Both the position numbers and the translations under genes were made by a program. Shown piece after piece: positions 60,258 through 64,000 of a stretch of DNA of 64,000 nt. Under the pieces are notes generated by a model. It saw nothing but the letters and a program-made list of their open reading frames with translations. It searched no databases and was not told where the DNA came from. Position 1 is the first letter of the stretch; every line of letters begins with the position of its first letter. This DNA is from a candidate division KSB1 bacterium (GTDB lineage Bacteria > Zhuqueibacterota > Zhuqueibacteria > Zhuqueibacterales > Zhuqueibacteraceae), in the NCBI GenBank assembly GCA_034506175.1, contig JAPDQB010000008.1, forward strand, positions 90,181-154,180. The letters are read 5' to 3'.

Positions 60258-60301
60258 CCCGCACGTTTTGTTGAAAACCGGTTTTGAACAAAACGTGCGG
60301 G
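60258..60301. repeat. 44-bp near-perfect palindrome
   Basis: CCCGCACGTTTTGTT (60258-60272) and AACAAAACGTGCGGG (60287-60301) are exact reverse complements. The centre AAAACCGGTTTT is itself palindromic, so only one base pair in 22 is mismatched. It is in the leader of the CoA-binding gene. No T-run follows on either strand, so simple termination is unlikely; it may be an operator or cruciform site. Confidence 0.9.
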
Positions 60302-60383
60302 ATTTCCCTTTGTCCTTGCAGCGTGGCTTGATGCCGCATGATCAAACGCGGGCTGCGCCCGTCGTTTGCCTCATGCGGGTTAA

Positions 60384-60446
60384 AAATAAAAAGGCCTGAT
60401 CATGCGGTGTGTCCTAATTGGGCGGTACATGATCAGGCCCGAAAAA
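60384..60446 (-). terminator. Rho-independent terminator of the Cys-rich lipoprotein gene
   Basis: On the minus strand, GGCCTGATCATG and CATGATCAGGCC (60428-60439 and 60393-60404) form a 12-bp stem with a 23-base loop, followed by TTTTTATTTTTAA. It lies about 70 bp after the stop of the gene at 60513. Confidence 0.85.
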
Positions 60447-60512
60447 ACCTCGAACTTTTTTGCGCTGCCGGCCGCCACACTCAAGAGGGCAAGCAGCGTG
60501 GAGACACCTTTT

Positions 60513-60896
60513 TTAACGCGTTTCCAGGACATTTTTGACTTCCTGAGGTTGTACATCCGGAATCGAACCCGCGCCGTTCTTCCAGCCCAGTCCGCATTCC
60601 GGACACACGGGCTGGTCGGCGTCAATCATGGCGGCACAAGCGCAGCCTTTCGCCTTCAACAAGCACCAATCACACGGCGGCTTCACACAACAACTGTACC
60701 TGCCGTCGCGGATCATGCTGGCCTTGGCGGTTTCGACATTAGCTTTGGCGGTCGCGACTTGCTCAGCCGCCGGCAAGGTATCCAGCGGCGGCGAGCCGGT
60801 TTCACGGGTGCAACTAAAAAATAGAACAAGGAGAGCAAAAAAGCAAGCGGCGGAGAAAAAAAACAAACGCGGCTTTGTGGACATGCGAGTGTTCAT
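60513..60896 (-). CDS. Cys-rich lipoprotein of unknown function
   Basis: 127 residues. Seen: a lipoprotein signal (FFSAACFFALLVLFFSC), a short helical linker, and a conserved-looking Cys domain: YSCCVKPPCDWCLLKAKGC, then CAAM and CPECGLGW. Eight or more cysteines in pairs suggest a bound metal or Fe-S centre in the periplasm. The first ATG (60896) overlaps the DUF488 stop as ATGA, so the genes are coupled; a second ATG at 60884 is an alternative start. A terminator follows. Family unnamed to me. Confidence 0.75.
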   Translation of the reverse strand: MNTRMSTKPRLFFFSAACFFALLVLFFSCTRETGSPPLDTLPAAEQVATAKANVETAKASMIRDGRYSCCVKPPCDWCLLKAKGCACAAMIDADQPVCPECGLGWKNGAGSIPDVQPQEVKNVLETR

Positions 60897-61267
60897 TTTT
60901 TCTTTTTATTTGAACTTCCGCCGTTTTCCAAATATTCCCGCACCACCACGGCATTATTGCGCGCCGGGTCATCGGTGCCGTAGAGCAAAGTCAAATTACC
61001 AACGGCTGCATTTTGGCGCAACTGGTCGAGTGTCGCTTGTTTATCGCGCGAGGCCAATTCTTTCAAGTAGCTTTCGCGATATTGCGGCCATTTATTGAGC
61101 GCATAACCATGCCGCCACAATTCGTAAGAGGGCGCGATATCTTGCGCCCACCACTCGACGGCGGCATCGCGCGTGGAAATGCCTTCCGGCCACAGACGAT
61201 CGACATACACGCGCACGCCGTCTTCCGGCGTTGGTTTAGTGTAAATACTTTTGCATTTCAATGCCAT
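60893..61267 (-). CDS. DUF488-family protein
   Basis: 124 residues. Seen: IYTKPTPEDGVRVYVDRLWP, EGISTRDAAVEWWAQDIAPS, LWRHGYALNKWPQYRESYLKEL, and LTLLYGTDDPARNNAVVVREYL, a typical short DUF488. The function of the family is not established. It overlaps the Cys-rich lipoprotein gene and follows the ferredoxin gene by 14 bp, making a three-gene run. A broken relative lies at 44817-44936. The Lys-rich tail (NKKKK) is unusual. Confidence 0.9.
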   Translation of the reverse strand: MALKCKSIYTKPTPEDGVRVYVDRLWPEGISTRDAAVEWWAQDIAPSYELWRHGYALNKWPQYRESYLKELASRDKQATLDQLRQNAAVGNLTLLYGTDDPARNNAVVVREYLENGGSSNKKKK

Positions 61268-61281
61268 TTCTGGTGCGCCGG

Positions 61282-61566
61282 TTAGCGCGACAATCCGAAC
61301 GCCGCGTAGTTATAATCTATGTAGTCCTTCCATTGTTCCGGCACGCTGTCCTCCGTAAAGATCGCTTTCGGCGGGCATTCCGGCTCACACGCGCCGCAAT
61401 CAATACACTCTTGCGGATGAATATAAAGCATCATTTTGTAGGCCGGATCGCCCTCTTTGATGACGACTTTATCACTATCAACTTCATATATGCAATCCAC
61501 CGGGCAAACGTCAACGCAAGCGCGATCACGCACATCGACACACGGTTCAGCGATAATGTAGGTCAT
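61282..61566 (-). CDS. 7Fe/8Fe ferredoxin (FdxA-type)
   Basis: 94 residues. Seen: [20 protein letters not shown] with PVDCIYE after it (C9-x7-C17-x3-C21-x3-C25), then [18 protein letters not shown] (C54, C57, C60, C64). The first cluster pattern is that of [3Fe-4S]/[4Fe-4S] ferredoxins such as mycobacterial FdxA, and the second is a standard [4Fe-4S] site. Cytoplasmic electron carrier. GCAGGAGATGAGCT before the ATG supports the start. Confidence 0.94.
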   Translation of the reverse strand: MTYIIAEPCVDVRDRACVDVCPVDCIYEVDSDKVVIKEGDPAYKMMLYIHPQECIDCGACEPECPPKAIFTEDSVPEQWKDYIDYNYAAFGLSR

Positions 61567-61841
61567 AGCTCATCTCCTGCGGCTTGAATGTTGAAAAGGA
61601 ATTTGATTGGGACCGTGTTTATCATGACAATCACAGCCCTGGACAGTTTACAACCAGCTCAGGCTCAAACCTCTCAGATACAACGTTTCAAATATAATAA
61701 ACCCTTTTGACTTACGCAACATTATTTTCACCGGGAATTGGTGCAAAAGAAAGATTGTTGACATTGAGAAAAAATTTTTTAAGTTTGAGTGTTATAAAAT
61801 TTAAAACCACCAAACGTCAAACGCAACGAGAAAATTTTCCC

Positions 61842-62276
61842 ATGAACCGACGCCATTTTTTTGAAAAATTTGCAAGCGGGCTCTTCGGCGGGACGGCGCT
61901 GGCGTTTCTGGCGCCGGCGCTGGCCTTTCTTCTTCCCAATCGCCATTTCGGCGCCACCGGCCGTGAATTTACCGGCGCCGACGGAGAAATCATTTTGGCC
62001 GACTCGATTGCCGAGAACGACATTCGCCTGGGCTTGCTTGGCGGCAAGCCGGCGATGGTGGCGCGCCGCAACGGCGAGCTGTTCGCGCTGTCCGCGGTGT
62101 GCACGCATCTCGGCTGCATCGTCGCGTTCAATGCCGCCGCCGGTACGTTTCAATGCCCGTGTCATGGCGGCAAATATGATCGCGACGGCAATGTCATCGC
62201 CGGGCCGCCGCCAGAACCGTTGCAGCGGCTCGATATCAAGGTTGAAGACGACAAAATTATTTTAACATACGATTAA
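61842..62276 (+). CDS. Rieske [2Fe-2S] subunit of a cytochrome b complex
   Basis: 144 residues from the ATG at 61842. The N-terminus MNRRHFFEKFASGLFGG is a Tat-like signal/anchor with a following membrane helix. The cluster-binding boxes are CTHLGCIV (near residue 87) and CPCHGGKYD (near 107). Known role: accepts electrons from quinol bound to cytochrome b. An in-frame start at 61707 would add 45 residues of non-protein-like sequence. The cytochrome b gene follows 92 bp downstream. No cytochrome c1 is encoded beside them. Confidence 0.93.
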   Translation: MNRRHFFEKFASGLFGGTALAFLAPALAFLLPNRHFGATGREFTGADGEIILADSIAENDIRLGLLGGKPAMVARRNGELFALSAVCTHLGCIVAFNAAAGTFQCPCHGGKYDRDGNVIAGPPPEPLQRLDIKVEDDKIILTYD

Positions 62277-62368
62277 CCACCAAGACACGAAAACACCAAG
62301 AAAACCCAATTCGTGGCTTGATGCCTTCGTGGTTAAATTTCGGCTGCGCCCGAGGGAGACACGCTTCC

Positions 62369-63523
62369 ATGTCACTACACGCCTGGCTGTCCGAACGCCT
62401 GCCGTTAGATTTTTTGGCGAAATTCACGCGCCAGCAGCTTGCCCAGCCGCAGCCGCGCCACGTGAGTTGGCTGCACACGCTCGGCTTCACGGCACTGCTG
62501 CTTTTGGCGCTGCAAATTTTTACCGGCGTGCTGCTGCTCTTTTATTACAAACCCGGCGCGGCAACGGCTTATCAGAGCGTCACCTTCATCGCGGACAAAG
62601 TGACGTTCGGCTGGTTCTTCCGGCAATTGCACATTTGGGGCGCGAATTTTCTCATCACCGTCGTGGCGCTGCATCTCGTGCGCGTGTTCTTTTACGGCGC
62701 GTATAAAAAGCCGCGCGAGCTGACCTGGATGGCCGGCGCCGGCTTGTTTTTCGTCATGCTGGGGTTCGCTTTCACCGGCTATTTACTGCCGTGGGATCAA
62801 CTGGCGTTTTGGGGCACGACGGTTGGCACCGATTCGATGAAAGAAGTGCCGCTGATCGGAAATTTTTTGCTGGTGTTTTTGCGCGGCGGCGAGAATGTGA
62901 CCGATGTCACCTTGAGCCGCTTCTTCGCGATGCACGTGGCGTTGCTGCCGGCGATGTTGTTTTTGCTGCTGGGGCTGCATTTATTTTTGATTCGCTACCA
63001 TCACATCTCGCCGCTGAATCGAACGGATGAACCGGATCCCGCCGCCGCTCCGAATTTCGCCGATCAAAACCGGCCGTATTTTCCCGATCATTTCAAAAAG
63101 GAATTGCTGGTGGCTTACGCCGTGCTCGTCGCGCTGGTGCTCGCCGCGATCACGGTTCACATTCCGCTCGGCAAACCCGCGAATCCGATGGTGACGCCGC
63201 CCGGCATCAAGCCGGAATGGTATTTTCTGCCGATTTATCAAAGCTTGAAATACGTTCCCGGCTGGCTCGGGGTCTTGGGCAATGGCGCGTTCGTTTTGCT
63301 GCTGCTTTTGCTGCCGCTGCTCGACCGTTCGCCGGAGCGCCATCCGAAACGGCGAAAATTCATGACAACGCTCGGCATTTTGATTATCGCCGGCACGCTC
63401 GGCCTGGGCTGGCTCGGCTATATTTCAGATACGACGTGGCGCATTCTCGGAAAACGCGTTTATTTTGATGTGAAAGCCATCCCGCATTTTTTGGAGGAAG
63501 GGGAAAAATCGGGGAGGAACTAA
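62369..63523 (+). CDS. Cytochrome b (b6/subunit IV fused)
   Basis: 384 residues from the ATG at 62369 (GAGGGAG upstream). Seen: membrane helices with the haem-ligand histidines (RQLHIWGANFLITVVALHLV and FFAMHVALLPAMLFLLLGLH), the Qo-site loop GYLLPWDQLAFWGTTVG, and PGIKPEWYFLPIYQSLKY with the PEWY quinol-oxidation motif. It is a fused cytochrome b like that of bc complexes. With the Rieske gene it forms a quinol-oxidising module that would feed one of the c-type cytochromes encoded elsewhere. Confidence 0.95.
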   Translation: MSLHAWLSERLPLDFLAKFTRQQLAQPQPRHVSWLHTLGFTALLLLALQIFTGVLLLFYYKPGAATAYQSVTFIADKVTFGWFFRQLHIWGANFLITVVALHLVRVFFYGAYKKPRELTWMAGAGLFFVMLGFAFTGYLLPWDQLAFWGTTVGTDSMKEVPLIGNFLLVFLRGGENVTDVTLSRFFAMHVALLPAMLFLLLGLHLFLIRYHHISPLNRTDEPDPAAAPNFADQNRPYFPDHFKKELLVAYAVLVALVLAAITVHIPLGKPANPMVTPPGIKPEWYFLPIYQSLKYVPGWLGVLGNGAFVLLLLLLPLLDRSPERHPKRRKFMTTLGILIIAGTLGLGWLGYISDTTWRILGKRVYFDVKAIPHFLEEGEKSGRN

Positions 63524-63574
63524 ACAGCGGATGGCGCACAATGAGTGACGCTAATTTCTTGAATTGGGAAATGA

Positions 63575-63862
63575 TCACGAATTGACAAAGGCCAACGACT
63601 GAAGCCTCTCCAGCGCCATTTTGCCTCTTTCTTTTAGCTCATATTCATCCAAATCTTTTTCGTCGCGCAGTTGTGGGTCAGCGCAAAAGCCATCGACATC
63701 TCCAAACAATTCGTCGAGAATTGCAAATTCAGTCTCAGACCATTGGGTTTCATCTTCTTTAAAAAGCTTTAAATAATCACGTTCAAAATCAGCAGCTTCA
63801 ATTTTGCCAGCCACAAAAGAAGATATGAGCGCGATGTATTGTCCCAATTTGTCGGGCATCAT
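63575..63862 (-). CDS. Colicin-immunity-like small acidic protein
   Basis: 95 residues from the ATG at 63862, which follows GGTGGAGG. Seen: YIALISSFVAGKIEAADFER with DYLKLFKEDE, FAILDELFGDVDGFCADP and DEYELKERGKMALERLQS. The pattern is like bacterial colicin-type immunity domains (F..g.i.a.eFe..yl.lfk ... LF.dvD). Such proteins protect against a contact-dependent or bacteriocin toxin. No toxin gene is visible; immunity genes are often orphan. Assignment tentative. Confidence 0.5.
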   Translation of the reverse strand: MMPDKLGQYIALISSFVAGKIEAADFERDYLKLFKEDETQWSETEFAILDELFGDVDGFCADPQLRDEKDLDEYELKERGKMALERLQSLAFVNS

Positions 63863-63891
63863 ACTAACCTCCACCTAGTGCACTGTTACCT

Positions 63892-64000
63892 TAGTTTTTA
63901 TAAGCTGCCAAATAACGGCTCTGCAGCTTGGTTCGTGCTTGAGCTGTTGTAAAGCGCCAATTCACGGTTGCATGTGCCCGGTTTCGTTTTTGCTCGAAGG
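63892..64000 (-). CDS. C-terminus of an IS630-like DDE transposase (continues beyond window)
   Basis: On the minus strand the open frame enters from the window edge and reads FEQKRNRAHATVNWRFTTAQ, then ARTKLQSRYLAAYKN to TAA. The segment (A)TVNWRFTTxxARxKL resembles the end of IS630-family transposases. Only 35 residues are visible, so the family is likely but not certain. Confidence 0.55.

Overview
The window reads as chromosomal DNA of a Gram-negative bacterium of the Bacteroidota/Chlorobiota/Calditrichota (FCB) assemblage, possibly a candidate phylum such as KSB1. This placement is inference. It rests on two secreted proteins with the C-terminal type IX secretion (T9SS) sorting-domain signature (YQNxPNPF ... 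GVYFYxL), on a TonB-dependent receptor, on many outer-membrane or lipoprotein products, and on mid-range GC. Coding density is moderate. Intergenic regions are unusually rich in dispersed palindromic repeats.

Layout. 1-10 kb: end of a TonB receptor, an MFS permease, glycogen synthase, a double hot-dog thioesterase, a microcompartment vertex protein coupled to an unusual DeoC aldolase, a minimal penicillin-binding transpeptidase, tRNA-Leu(CAA) with a terminator, and a PhoB/PhoR-type two-component pair. 10-11.2 kb: a coiled-coil membrane protein and a MazF/PemK-type toxin-antitoxin pair whose toxin is frameshifted. 11.4-16.8 kb: an arsenic-type operon with its own promoter and operator, encoding three thioredoxin-like proteins, an ArsP/DUF318 permease, ArsR, a CcdA-like thiol transporter, ACR3 and a double UspA protein. 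It ends next to a truncated second permease. 17-32.7 kb: GT39 mannosyltransferase, a nine-repeat DUF5666-like T9SS protein, a lipoprotein, a sigma-54 activator / kinase-PEGA / DUF5683-like module, GT-C, GtrA and GT2 envelope genes, and a protein with a 30-bp coding minisatellite. 33-42.5 kb: c-type cytochromes (a diheme lipoprotein, P460, and a nine-haem T9SS protein with an ethylbenzene-dehydrogenase-like domain), a thioredoxin-fold protein and a MarR regulator with a Cys-rich tail. 42.7-47.3 kb: a scarred segment with ArsR, DUF488 and IS66 remnants, a CopZ-like protein, BirA, an IS110 element with a structured flank, and repeat clusters. 47.4-50.5 kb: RtcB, archease and nicotinate phosphoribosyltransferase. 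50.7-56.6 kb: a three-gene cassette of P-loop NTPase-TM-PEGA, an outer-membrane-like protein, and a Ser/Thr kinase fused to a related NTPase. 56.6-64 kb: proline dehydrogenase, 2-hydroxyacid dehydrogenase, isochorismatase-fold hydrolase, CoA-binding protein, a Cys-rich lipoprotein, DUF488, 7Fe-type ferredoxin, Rieske/cytochrome b, a possible immunity protein and the end of a transposase.

Most notable observations: (i) a 197-bp element with terminal inverted repeats, present twice at full length, each copy flanked by a 9-bp (near-)duplication and inserted at the homologous point of another repeat; (ii) the NTPase/PEGA/kinase cassette at 50.7-56.6 kb, which I do not recognise as a described system; (iii) the EutN-DeoC pair, in which DeoC carries an N-terminal helix and a CxxCxxCxxC motif; (iv) an arsenic operon rich in thiol-redox proteins without ArsC; (v) a composite repeat shared by the upstream regions of the sigma-54 activator and the multihaem cytochrome. 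All family assignments are from reading the translated sequence; no database search was run.
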